Part shown: positions 34,191-46,299 of the stretch, one piece after another
Numbering within the stretch: position 1 is the stretch's first letter
How the letters are laid out: each line of letters starts with the position of its first letter
NCBI GenBank assembly: GCA_031772625.1
Contig: CM062816.1
Span: 828,550,556-828,614,555, forward strand
Direction of reading: 5' to 3'
DNA from: Pinus tabuliformis
Taxonomy: Eukaryota; Streptophyta; Pinopsida; Pinales; Pinaceae
DNA: 64,000 nucleotides
The notes under the pieces: model-generated
Database searches by the model: none
The model's input: the letters and a program-made list of their open reading frames with translations, nothing else
What the model was told of the DNA's origin: nothing
Made by a program: the position numbers and the translations under genes

Positions 34191-37100
34191 TGCCCACAAG
34201 GGTTATTGGTAGATTTAATTATTCAACAAATTGCACCGTCGGAGGGTGAAATTGTCACCTCGTTAGGGGAAAATAGGGCAGAGTTGTGGGACAGTTAGTT
34301 TTTTGGTCCAATTTTTAGGATAGATAACAGTATAACTACATGGAGAGCTTGTAGAGTCATATCTTTGTGATTTTTTGTCCTTTTGGAGCTCAAGAAGAGT
34401 CTACTTAGGGGTTTTTGGACATTATAGATCCAATGGTGAACTCTATTTGCTAATTTGAGCACATCTAAGGAGTCTTTTGCAAGTTCAAGTCCAAGGGTGT
34501 ATGGATCAATTAGGTTTTTGGAGCAGTTCTTGAAGGTGTTTGAGCATGGAGAAGGCCTTGTAGGGGTTTTCTTACCTTCAGAATTTTACTGCAACAATTG
34601 TTACTTGTAGGGTTCAACTCTTTTATACTTTTCTCACTATGTCTTGTTGAGGAAAGTTTTCTATTTGTCCTTCAATGTGGAATTGAAGTGCCTATATCCT
34701 CATGTATGCTAATTTTCAGTTGGAGTATAGGTTATTTGTAGGAGACGTCTTGTGTTATTGATGTTTTAATGATGACTATAGGTTGTCGTGTTGTTTTATG
34801 TGAGATTTTTTTGCAGGATAACATTTCCTTGAAGGAGAAATAAACACATGTTTATCAACAAACTTTTATGTACTCCTTTTTCCACTGAATATGTGGAGCG
34901 GTCTAGCTATGTTGGCAAGCCTGAAGATGTAGCCCAAGAGGGGTGAACTCCGTCACCAAATATTTTGTTATGCTCTTCATGAATACCCGTATGAGTTATG
35001 TGATGTTGTTTTATTTACGTTTAAGTTTACATGTGAAGACTAACTCATAACTTGAAGAGAAATTTTGGAAAACATGTTTATGTTAAGACCAATTTTTCCT
35101 TACAAAGCATTGGAACGATCCTTGTTTGTTTTTGGAGAAGAGGAAATTGACTACCTCCTCCATTTTTAGATCACCAAGGGGGCAAGAAGAAATATTTGTC
35201 CAAAATTAAATGCTTCAACTGTCATGAATTTGGCACTATGCCACAAAGTGTCCACACAAAAAGTCAAGAAAGAAGACCTCAGGAGGAGCAGTCGGTGAAG
35301 CTTTGGCTTCATAGTTCGAGCTTGAATTCACCCTTATCACATGCATGACCAACATAGTGATGGGGAGCATGTGGTACTTAGACTTTAGTGCCTCGTTCCA
35401 CATGACAGGGTGTAGATACTTTTTCAATGACTTGGAGGAGAAAGATCTCTAGATGCACATCGAGTTGGGGGATGACAAAAAGTACAACGCAACTGGGATT
35501 GGTACAATCACCTTTCAGAGGGATTCGGGCTCCCATCTCAGACTCAAGGATGTCATGTTTGTTCCATGCCTAAATAAGAATCTCATATCTGTTTTTGTTT
35601 TGGAAGACCGTGGTTATGATGTGATCTTCAGCAAAGGGAAAGCATTCCTGAGACACATAGCCACGAGATAGGTGAAGCAGATCGGGGTTCATGTGAAGAA
35701 ATTGTATAAGCTAGATGTGGAAGATTTTGTTACATTAAGCACTAAGGTGGAGAATGTGCAGAGCCATTTCTACATCATGGTGTCATAGAGTAGAAATTTT
35801 TTTAAATACTTGGCCATTTGCATCATGGTACCTTGAAGATTATGTAGCAAATAACCACTGGCCTCCCCAAAGGAGCACTTGGGCAGAAGGATGTATCCAA
35901 ACGATGTACTTTGGGGAAGTACACAAAATCCACATTCCAAGATCAGGGTAACAAAGAACATGCAGTCTTGGAAAGGATACACTTTGATTTTTGTGGACCT
36001 TTCTCAACAGCCTCCGCTGTCAGACACAAACAATTTGTCATTTTTATTGATGAATTCTCAAGGAACTATTGGATCTTCTTCATGTAGAAGAAACATGAGA
36101 CATTCTCCAAGTTCGTAGAATTCAAGGCACTGATTGAGAAAGAAATTGGAAAGAAGGTGAAGGATATTAGGAGTGATAATTGAGGTGAGTATGTCTCGAA
36201 TGAATTCAAAAAATTATGTAAAAGAAGGCATTCGAAGAGAGTTGACAACACCCCACAACCCACAAAAGAATGAGGTGGATGAGAGAAAGAACCATAGCAT
36301 TGTGGGCGTTGTGAGAGCTATGTTACATGACCAAGGCCTATATTTTCATTTGTAGGTAGAGGCATGCAAAAAATAAGTCTACTTGCATAACCAAAGTCCT
36401 CATTGGATTCTCGATATGATTACACCATAGGAGGATTTTACAAGGAGGAAGATGGATGTGTTGCACTTCAGGATTTTTGGAGCTTTTGTTTATTTCCATG
36501 TCTCCAAAGAATCAAGGAAGAATCTTGAGATGACAATAGAGTTGGGGGTATTTGTGGGTCACACGAAAACTCTTCACAACTATTATGTGTACTTGTCATC
36601 CCTCATAATGAAAATTGTGCGAAGGAATGTAAATTTTGATGAGGAGAAAGTGATGTGGTGCTCTCTTGAGAGGGAGCTTCATATCCCACCAGAAGAGGAG
36701 CTTTTAGCTCCAAAGAAGAAGCCTCAAGAAGATGTGGAGCAACCACAAGTTGAGGAGCAGAGAGTGAAGACATCCTCTCAAGAAGAGCCATCCAGATAAT
36801 GCAGAGAAAGAGCCAGGGAAGTTGATAGACTTGTGTAGGATGTGAGGGAGAATGTGGTAGCTCCTTAAAATTTTCATAGATAGAGAAGGTCACATGAACG
36901 GTACACTGGCTACATGGCTCTAATGACTGATCTTGTGATCGAGCCATCCTCTTTTGAGGAAGCGGTAGAGAAACCTATATGGGTTGATGAAATATTGTGG
37001 GAATATGAATCCATTATAAAGAATAGTGTTTGGGAAGTGATCCCAAGACCAACATATAAATTCGTTGTGGGTTCTAGATGGATCTTCAAGGTTAAGCATG

Positions 37101-38481
37101 TAGCATACAAAAGCACAGAGAAGTAGAAGGCCAAATTTGTGGCCAAAGGATTCTCTCAAGTTGAGGGAATTGACTATGAGGAGACCTTTGCTCCAGTAGC
37201 AAGGTATTCATCCATTAGAACAATTCTTGCTCTGGTTGCGTAGATGGGGTGGAAGATCCACCAGATGGATGTAAAAAATCATTTCTCAATGGGGTTATTG
37301 AGAAGGAGGTGTACATCGAGAAACTAAAAGGTTTTGATACATTTGATTAAGAGTCTCATTTGTGCATACGCAAGTGAGCTTTTTACGGTCTCAAAGAAGC
37401 ACCTCGTGCTTGGTACACCGGGATCAATAGTTATCTCAACGGTTTGGGCTTCACTAAACGTGAAGTGGATGCAAACCTCTATCACATCTTGGTAGAAGGT
37501 AAATTTATTATTATTGTCTTATATGTTGATGATTTTATTTTGATTGGTGATGAGCAGCTAATCAGATCTTGCAAGGAGGACCCTGCAAGGGAATTTTAAA
37601 TGAATGTTGTGGGTCTCACGCACTAGTTCCTCTGGTTGGAAGTATGGGAATGTGGTGGGGAACTATTTGTGTCTCAAGGAAAGTATGAAAATGAGATACA
37701 ACAAATATTCCGCATGGAGAGTTGTAAACCTATGGAGACACCTCTAGTGACCAACTAGAGGAAGGAGGATGTTATTTCAAGTGAGAAAGTGGATGCTACC
37801 ATTTATCAGTAGCTAGTGGGTTCACTAGTGTATCTCATGAAAACACGACCATATATGTGTTATGCAATCAACCAACTGATTCAAGTTATGGTTAGGTCAT
37901 CCAAATTATTTTGGAAGGAAACTACACATGTTTTATGGTACCTTAGAGGCACTACCCAGTTTGGACTATGGTACAAATGAACAGAGGGAGTGAAGTTGTG
38001 TGGCTTCACAGATGCAAATTGGGCAAGGAGTCCATTCGAATGAAAAAGTACATTAGGTGTAATTTTCAGTGTTGGTTCCGTAACGATTTCCTGGTATAGC
38101 AGGAATCAAAGATCCATGGTGCCCATCTTGACATAAGCAAAATACATAGCTGCAAGTCAAGTAGCATGTGAGGTGATCTAGATGAGAAAGATACTTGTAG
38201 GACTATTTGATCAAATGATGGATCCAATTATGATCTACTGTGATAATCAAAGTTGCATCAAGCTATTTGAGAATCTTGTATTTGACGATCGATCCAAGGA
38301 TATAGGTATTCGGTATCACCATTTGTGGGACTATGTGCAGAGGCAGATAATGTTGCTGCAATACATTCCGACAGAGGAACAATATGCTGACATTTTGACA
38401 AAGCCCTTATTAAGAGGGAAGTTCTAGTTCCACTGTTGTAGGATAGGGGTGGCTGATAATTTGTTTCTTGCTAAGAGGGAG

Positions 38482-39344
38482 TGTTGAAAAATGTAGCAAG
38501 AAATTCTCAATTTGATTTTTCCTTGATTAAATTGAGAAATTTTGAATTTCCACATTAGCAGACAACTTGGATGTAGTTAACTTGTGTGACATGGCTTGTG
38601 TCACCCAGTTTACTTAGTAAATTCGAGTTGGAGGAGTTAGAGTTCATTTAAGCATGTGTGATTGCTTATTTGTAGAAATCAAGGTCATTTATTTCAATTT
38701 GTTTTTAGTTAAAATAGTTCCAACTGTTGGAGGAACTTGTGGAAGGTCAGTTGTGCAGTGGGACTTTAGTCTAACTCAGTGATCTTCTAGTTAACTGATT
38801 AATCAACCCAAAATAGCTAGTGCCTCCAGAGAATTCTAGTTCCCTAGTTGTGGTGGAGATTCCATGGCAGTGTAACTTAGATGTAGACTACTATTGAGTG
38901 TACATGTGTTTCATGCATTCATATTATCAACCTTGGGAATTGTGCAATCAATTTGAGGAACTTCCTAAATAATAGGGGCCTAATTTCTCAAGGAATTGTG
39001 CAAGGAAATAGGGGCTCAAGAAGAAGTAGAAATTGACTAATCCAGGGTTAGAACTTCTCAGTGAGCAGAGAGATATGTTATTTACTTGCATGTTGTACTC
39101 AGTTGAGCAAAGAAATTGCAATACATCTCTTTTCATCAGATTAATGCAAGCGGGCATAGGGGTTTTTATCATATTGCTTTCCCTTGGAAAAATATTGTGT
39201 GCATGTGTGTTTTTCTCATTGCATGTTTTTTATTGATGTTCTAAATTATGAATTGAATTCCACAGAGCAGTAGAGTAGGTTTGTGCCTTGTGGTTTTGAT
39301 GAAAATTCCATGAGTAGTTGCAAATCTACACCATAATTTCTACA
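38482..39344 (+). repeat. 3' LTR of the copia element
   Basis: It starts TGTTGAAAAATG directly after the purine tract and ends TTTCTACA. It is 863 bp. Related LTRs occur at 5721-6903 (solo) and from 63224 to the window end. Confidence 0.9.
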
Positions 39345-39386
39345 ATATGAGTGGAAGGGGTTCTCTTTGACCCCAACGGAAAAACG

Positions 39387-39433
39387 GAAAAAAAATAAAT
39401 AAAAATAAATAAATAAATAAAATAAATAAATAA
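39387..39433. repeat. (AAAT)n / (AAATA)n microsatellite
   Basis: A low-complexity run of AAATA and AAAT units lies just 5' of the RNase H remnant. Confidence 0.9.
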
Positions 39434-39436
39434 TTT

Positions 39437-39749
39437 CAGTTTGCTTGGGGTATCAGTTTTGCATCAATTAACCATGTAGAGTATTTGGCATTATGGAAAG
39501 GATTGGAGATAGCCAATGATCATGAAATAACTAGCCTCTTAGTCTTCAAAGACTCCATGTTAGTCATTTGATAATTGACCAAGGTAAGGAAAAAAATTAG
39601 GTGTGAGTCCCCTCCCCTCACTCAACGAATTCTCACCTCCACTCACTCAACAAATTCTCACCTCCACCTACATGTTTGATCACTTGTAATTCTTTCATGT
39701 GTTTAGGCATTGGAATTCTATTGTGGATGTGTTGGCAAAAAAAGGTGTA
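39437..39749 (+). pseudogene. RNase H-like domain remnant, LINE or related retroelement
   Basis: 39437-39571 reads WGISFASINHVEYLALWKGL followed by LLVFKDSMLVI, then a stop at 39569. It keeps the Glu (VEYLAL) and Asp (KDSMLVI) typical of RNase H of the type found in plant LINEs (Pfam RVT_3 style). 39696-39749 reads HVFRHWNSIVDVLAKKGV, the usual C-terminal motif with the last Asp. Between them lies ~125 bp of non-coding DNA with a short direct repeat (AATTCTCACCTCCA twice), so the domain is split. Upstream domains are missing. Confidence 0.6.
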
Positions 39750-39827
39750 ACCCTGGGGCGGGGCAGGGCAGAATTGAATTAGATCACAAGCTTGAAATTA
39801 CCCCATTTCCTTAGTTATGTTGGGTGT

Positions 39828-40848
39828 TGTTATAGGTCTATTTGGGCACATCACTGCCGACATTCAGATCAATACAATTAGCGCTCATAAAACCCTAATT
39901 TAGTTGTTACATGCCCTAGACAAGTCCTCAAATTGAATGCTTCCATCCTTGAAAGTTTCCTAGCTTGAAACCCTGTTGAAATACCTCCTTGGGACACCAG
40001 CACATCCTTGGTCAGGGGTAAATGCGCTGCAGAGAAGGTAGGCCCATTCAGGCCTGCACTGTAGTGCACTTAGCCCCTCTTTGACCTGTGCTGAGCGAGA
40101 ATGAGTGAAATTGACATTGGATTCTGGGAATATTATCTGATTCTAGAGTATTCTAGAAGGATGCCCAGCTCTTATCTAGGTTGACTTTGGATAGGCTATG
40201 GATCAATTACCCCTCTATCCTATCATCCCTTTCTCCATGGAAACTAACTCCAATTTTGGAAGGCCATTCAATGCCCAATTTATGAAATAACCACCTCCAT
40301 TTCCCTATAAATTGACCACTCATCATAGTGATCAGGAGGCTAGAATCTGAATATTGTAGAGAAATTATGTTGGTTTGAGATTTGAGTTCATGTCAGGCAA
40401 TGATATGCTACTGGATTGGTGTGCTTTTGGTGTGATGAGGGTTGGACTAAAGTTGGATGAGTGGCACAGGATCGAACTGTATTGGGTGAAACTCTTCCTT
40501 CTACATTAATAAAGTGTTTATTCCTTTTATCATATTATTTTTCATATCTATGATGATTATGTTTTTGAATGTTTTTGATTCCATTGGTTTATACTAGATA
40601 GATCATATATGCTTTGATCGTTGTTTCTTACATTTCTGTTGCACAGGTACCATTAGAGCAGATTTAGTTCAAGTGGAAGTGACAGGAGAAATTCAAAGGA
40701 GATCAAGGAAGCAAAAGACTACAATTTAGTTCCTTCATCTCATCTCTCTACTATAGGAAAATTTTAAACTACTTTCTTTTTGTTGTTCTAAGTGTAGCTA
40801 CCCACTTAGGGAAAATGTGTTTATCTGTAGATACAAATTCCATATAAA
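39828..40848 (+). repeat. 5' LTR of the gag-protease element
   Basis: It starts TGTTATAGGTCTATTTGGGC and aligns with 46300-47331 throughout. A TATA-like CCCTATAAATTGACC lies at ~40302-40316 in both copies and could mark the LTR promoter. The end is placed by the following primer-site region, to within a few bases. Confidence 0.88.
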
Positions 40849-41739
40849 AAATTGGCGACCATACTAGGGATCGACCATCGTTCCTGGTAGTTTATCCTTA
40901 TCATATTGCATCCTAGTAGACTTTACTTGACTTCATTTATCTCTTTTCAGTCATTTTGAAGCTTTTTTGGTCGAAATTTGCACTAGAATGCCTATTCTAG
41001 GAATGTGTTGGTACCAGTGCACCCTTGGCTTAGAGACTGTGCTCTACAGCGCAGTGTCTCCCACCCAGACCTCCGTTGGTCCCTCTCAAGATAAAAAACC
41101 CATCTTTTGCTTGATTTTTCCAAAGTTGCTTCTGATGTTGTTTGCTAAAAGATCAAAGTTTTTTATGCCTCTGAAATCAATTTGCATTTCCTCTCCTAGC
41201 CCTACTTTGACCTTGATTGTTTAGTGTTTCTTAAGATATTTCTTTATCATTATCAATTCATTGTCAAAGTTAGCTTACATTGATTAGTATTTACTTTTCT
41301 GAAAAAGAATTGTCGTAAAGTCTTCATTTCTTTGAAAAAGAAACTGTTGTAAAGTCTTTGTTTCTTGTGAAAATCATTGATTGATCGTTTGTAAATCTAG
41401 TTCCTTTTTGTTCATCTAAACACTAAAGGGACTGAAAAGAAAAACTTGCACTGTGCATATTGTAGTTTGTGAATTCTTGATAGGAATAGCTAGGGAAATT
41501 GCATTAGGTGTGTTCTTTGCTCTTTGTCAAAGATCTGATTGCTCTATCCCTTACTAGCTACTATTTTCATTTTTAATTGAATGAAAGAATGTTTCTCATG
41601 TTAGTTGCATTCTAGGAATTGCAAACATACACCACGTGGTGAACCTTGAAAGGGAAATTCTTAAGAATATCAACTTAAAAGTTATCTCAATTAACCTAAT
41701 AAAGCATTGTAACTTAACGCATAACATTTAGAGGTCTAG

Positions 41740-42080
41740 GCTAGAGATGTGTTCCGGCGTCGTTAAACATATCAGTTGTCGCTAATGGTCTGCGATACAT
41801 TCCGAGTGTGATACCACATCCCACATATGTAATTATATCGTAGCTTGTCCATGTAATTTCAGGTATATCGGGTGGTGTTATAATACGAAAAGTATAAAGG
41901 AATGTTCTCACTATGTGGTTTCGCATTAGACAACGCTAACACGGATTGGGCCTCCATGTACTTTCAGGTATATATGGGAGAACTACATTAGGTTGCTATC
42001 CATCGATAGGTAACCGAGTCAGCCGCCTTGTATACTATGATACACTGAAAACAACATTCGGGGAGATTTCCTGCACGTAT
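41740..42080. other. Unexplained mixed-composition segment in the element leader
   Basis: Composition is less AT-rich than the rest, with words such as TTCAGGTATAT repeated (near 41859 and 41968). Neither strand gives a recognised product. It may be untranslated leader or a remnant of an extra frame, as some Tat-like elements carry 5' of gag. Confidence 0.3.
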
Positions 42081-43979
42081 GTTAAGTCCTTGGTTTACTG
42101 AGGCAGTATATTGCAGTTCACAGTTACTTGGTAATCCTTTTGCCTAGATTATTCCTCTTTTGTTGTGTTATGTTATTTTGATTAAAATAAAATTAATTTA
42201 CCGCGGATAACATCTTCCACGACACTCCTTAGTTGATCTTAGGTTGAGACATATGGCAACAACTCTGGAGTCCACTGATCAAGGAATTCCTTTTGATGGG
42301 AATCCTAGTCCATTTCCTCCTTTCGAAAATATTAGTCCCTTCCAGGACTTACCATCGGCTTGCTAGTACGGTTGTTCTCAACCTTCTTGGCCCCGTAAGT
42401 GAATATTCCTACAACTGGAAAAATCAACCTCTAGTTGATCCTAAAGTTGACCCTTTACCTTATCCGTCGGTTGTTTCTTCCTCCCCTTCTTCCTCTTTGC
42501 CTTGTGAAAGTATTGACACTAGTAACCAGGTGGATCAGAAGAAGAAGAAAATTCAGCAGGGGGACAACCAAGCAACCATTGCTTGAAATGCAACTTCTTA
42601 TGAGAAACCGTCCGATAAGCCTCACAAACTTCGATATCCTTGCAAACTGTGTACGAGAGACCATCTTCTTTGAAATTGTTCTGGTATTTCTCAGATGCTA
42701 GAAGAATGCTCTTCTCGTTCACATCATCCTCTGTCATCAACTTCTGGAGATCATGCTGGTGACACACCATCAACTAGTGGTAGTAAAGTTCATGGAAAGA
42801 AGTGTAAAGTTAAGTTTCCCTATAGGTTATGCAAAGGGAATCACCCCATTCACCTTTGTCCCTATCTGGATGAAGCCCAAAAAGTGTTGGATAACCGTCA
42901 TGCTTCTCCGCAATGACTTCCATCTGGTTACAGGAGACTTTCCCTTAATCCTTCACTAGTTGATGAAGTGACTGACCCAAATCAATTGTCAGTCAAACCC
43001 ACTCTCTCTGAATGTGAATCCCAGGAGTCTATACCTAACCAATCATAGGTTGAGGAAACAGTTGACCCGATTTCACCTCCAGTTAATGGTACCTTACCCA
43101 TAGAGAGTGAGTATGATACCACTCAAGTTCTTTTTGTTTCTTTAGATTCCAATGAGCTTGGAGGCAACCCTCTTGTTCCATCAAGACAGGATGAAAATCC
43201 TCTCGTTCTCGTAACTCAAGGAGGTAATTCTTTCGTTCTTACGGTACCCCCTCCAATTAGTCTGGTCACTTCCTTTGATTGGAATTGACTGGTAGGATCT
43301 CGTCTTCCTTCTTATGTGCCTTTCCAGATCATAATACATGTTTATAATATGATTGTATCTAGCACTATTATAGATGAAGGTGCATTTGTGAGTTTCCTTT
43401 CCTCCACTACTTGGCAAGCGCTCGGTTCACCACCACTTGTGCCTGTTACCTAGAATCTGTTGGCTTTTAACAGAGGAACTAGTCAACCATTAGGGATCCT
43501 TCCTCAGTTTCCTATTAATTTGGGAGGGAAAATTGTTTTCTCAATGTGATGGTAGTCCCAGGGCCTTTAGATTACAATTTACTTCTTGGGTGCGACTATG
43601 TTTATGACATGGGAGCTATTGTTTCAACACTCTTTCGAGTGATGTGTTTCCCACATGAAGGCAGAATTGTCACAATTGACCAACTTTCATTTCCCAGTCC
43701 AAATATGGCTTCCAATCAACCATCTTCCCTAAATGGTCCTTTTGTCCCAATGGTATCTTCCCTGCCATGGGTCAATTATGTGGCAACTCGTTCCACACCT
43801 ACATCAACTGACAATCAATTCCGTGATGTTGTGCATTATGTAATAGGGGCATTGGAACTAGATCTATCCAATTGATTCCTTGCTTTGTATCCCTTCAAAA
43901 GCATTGTTATCCCATCTGATGAGAACCTCTTGGAAGTCATGAGCTCTTATGAGTTGTGATCAAAGGAACCATGAGCATA

Positions 43980-44190
43980 GTTCCTTGTCTTGTGTCAAGC
44001 TCTTAAAAAATGAAACAAGGAATATGAGGATAGTTCTTTTACTGTGTCAACCTCATTAAAAAATGAAACAAGTCCTAGAGCATAGTTCCTTGTCTTGTGT
44101 CAAGCTCGTTAAAAAATGAAACAAGGAATCTGAGCAGAGTTCCTTTTCTTGTGTCAAGCTCATTAAAAAATGAAACAAGGTCCCCTGGAG
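43980..44190. repeat. Tandem hairpin units, ~66 bp, about four copies
   Basis: TTCCTTGTCTTGTGTCAAGCTC...TTAAAAAATGAAACAAGGAA recurs near 43981, 44036 (decayed), 44086 and 44150. TTCCTTGT and ACAAGGAA pair perfectly over 8 bp in the first and third units (43981-43988 with 44015-44022; 44086-44093 with 44121-44128). Confidence 0.9.
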
Positions 44191-44199
44191 AAAAGTTCT

Positions 44200-45240
44200 A
44201 ATTTGAGACTTTGATTAGATCTCGTAAAATCCCAGTCGAGTCTTTCATTTGATCTCGTAAATGAACCTTCGTTCGATCCACCTCATAGCCATTAGTAGTC
44301 TACTTACGTGAATGCTTTGAAGCTTGGGGGGCATGCACCTAGAATTGAGTCATCATGCTGGGGGCATGTAAACCAATCTCAAGCATAGTTTTTTCTTATT
44401 TCAAGCTTGTGTAAACATGACACTGAATCCAAGCATAGTTGTTCATTTCAAGCTTGTGTAAACATGAAACTGAAGCCAAGCATAGTTCCTTATGTTTCAA
44501 GCTTATGTAAAAATGAACCCATCTCCATTTTAACCCTCCTAATTGCCATTCTATCAGCCTCTTTCGTTAGATGAGCCTTTGTTTTTCTCCTTCCATCATC
44601 ACTATCTACTTGGCTGATCATACGCTTTCACTTGGTTGTTTTACCCTTTTTGAGGAACAATTGCGATGAGTGGTCTTATTAGCCAACCTCTTCACATAAA
44701 TTAACATGTTTTGAGAAGTTCCAACATCACCGGAACCAGTTGCTCTCCTAGACACCACTCGTTCCTCTAAGTGGACTCCTCTTTAAGCTCTTCTTAGACT
44801 CTCGAAATATGAAAAGATTTCTGAGAGCTTGTCCTTTTCAGCTCGTAAACGGATTGGAAATGACATCTACTTAGTATAAGTTTAACCATTTTCCGGACTA
44901 AGATAGATTACTTACGAAAAAGGAATACATTGATCGAACATGATCAATAGGTTATCTCTTGTATTATTTTACACTTTTTCAGACTTGAGAGAGAAATTTA
45001 CGAAAAAGAATTTGTGGAGTTTTCTTTTTGTCCCTTTACAAACTCTTTAAACATGAAAAGGACCAAGTTCTCATTGTCGTTAAACTTGTTAAAATATCAG
45101 ATAGCGACAAACTTGTCCATCATGACAAGACCGAGTTTCACCTTCGCTAGACTCATTAAAACATCACATAGCGATGGATTCACTCGAAGGGTGGAATTAT
45201 ACAATAAGAATATGTTATCCTCCTCAAGCTTGTTAAAAAA
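44200..45240. repeat. Run of further short hairpins with a shared centre
   Basis: Inverted repeats with different stems surround similar centres. TTCATTT/AAATGAA (44244-44250 with 44259-44265) lies around GATCTCGT. GTTCAT/ATGAA near 44430-44465 and a related copy to 44516 lie around CAAGCTTGTGTAAAC. CTTTTTC/GAAAAAG pairs 44974-44980 with 45002-45008. TTGTCG/CGACAA (45074-45079 with 45105-45110) lies around TTAAACTTGTTAAAA. CGCTA/TAGCG near 45143-45172 lies around GACTCATTAAAA. CCTC/GAGG near 45220-45247 lies around AAGCTTGTTAAAA. Confidence 0.65.
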
Positions 45241-46299
45241 TAAAGAGGTACTGGTCAACAATGACTGGGGAAAATGGGAAGAGGAATAAATCACTTTATG
45301 GTAGCAAGTCGCTCTTGAACATGACACTTTCACTTCATCTATGTGACTATTTGGGTTGGTTTATCTTCTTGATAGTTATCATACCTATGGTCTATCACAC
45401 CATCCATCACTTTGGTTTTGGGTCAATGCTGCTAATTCATTCAGTGTCGCCAACATGTTCAAGAGAAGTCACTCAATAAACTTCATCCTTTGCAATACTC
45501 ATAAACCTTCATTGTCATGACCGCCTTTCCTAAACCTTATGTCATTAGTCACATTTTGTCTTCAAAATCATTACACTCGTTTCATGTCGTTGATGGGGGA
45601 TACATCGAGGCCCTCCTACGACGAGTCGCTTCTTGTCAACATGAGAACATTATCCAGGAAGTTGAATTAGAAACACCCTTCCAGTACCTTAGGGCTTGCA
45701 TACATCAATGGCAAGTTTCTCACTTCCGGCGATAAGTTGACATCACTAGCCTTTGACCGAAAGAATTTGTATGGTGTTCGACATCAAAACATCTATTCAC
45801 ACCATGTAGAATGTACTGTAGTACCTTGAGAATCATTATCATTATCGGCGATCTCTCTCACATCTGTTAATAGCTTACATCATTAGCTGGTAATCAGATG
45901 GTGTCTTCCCATGTTCGACTTCAGATCACATTTTCACATGGTTAAACTCGTACTTGAGCGAACGATTGGATGAGATAGAAGACCCTGGATCTAGTTTCAT
46001 CCATCCGAGTTGCGAATTCAGGAGAGTACTAAATCATATGTACGATGGCTTTACACAGATGGTCATCCTATCATGGGTATATATCTGTAGATGACCATCT
46101 GATTTATGTACACGTAATGAAAAGTTTATATGCTAAGTATGGGTATGCCTTCCCTCAACAATTCATGAAAAAATTCAAAATATCATGATATTATGTATTG
46201 TAATAATGCAGGTCACCGTCCACTTCAGATCCTCGTCATCACATCATAAAGTATATCACTCGACATTATCATTTTCAACTTCATGCTTTAGGGGGCAAC

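Larger units (their letters stand above)
33210..35178. mobile_element. Solo LTR (1.96 kb) nested in the copia gag, with target duplication
   Basis: The body 33215-35173 begins TGATCAGGTGATC and ends TTTTTAGATCA (TG...CA). It is flanked by a perfect 5-bp CCAAG (33210-33214 and 35174-35178). It carries no retrotransposon domain. GC-rich subrepeats lie at ~33740-34190, sharing words like GACCCTTGGTCACCT and CTCGACCCTTGGTC. A U5-like end includes AGCCCAAGAGGGGTGAACTC near 34931. The family is not determined, because no internal part remains. Confidence 0.82.
31858..39344 (+). mobile_element. Ty1/copia LTR retrotransposon (fossil)
   Basis: Order is gag, protease, integrase, reverse transcriptase, RNase H. 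The parts are: partial 5' LTR to 32425; primer site TGATATCAAAGCAGG at 32426; gag ~32530-33209; zinc-knuckle region ~35206 (KCFNCHEFG); protease ~35360-35660; integrase ~35850-36400; reverse transcriptase ~36950-37600 (VGSRWIFKVKH, ILYVDDF-type motif near 37520); RNase H ~37980-38427 (YCDNQSCIKL, ADILTKPL); purine tract AAGAGGGAG; 3' LTR 38482-39344. Gag is interrupted by a nested solo LTR. The element is broken, with more than ten breaks. LTR divergence is near 10%, so it is old. Confidence 0.93.

Noticed and set aside
41740-42080. Candidate extra frame or regulatory RNA in the LTR element leader
   Set aside because: The composition differs from its surroundings, but neither strand yields a recognised product or fold. 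Kept only as an unexplained segment.
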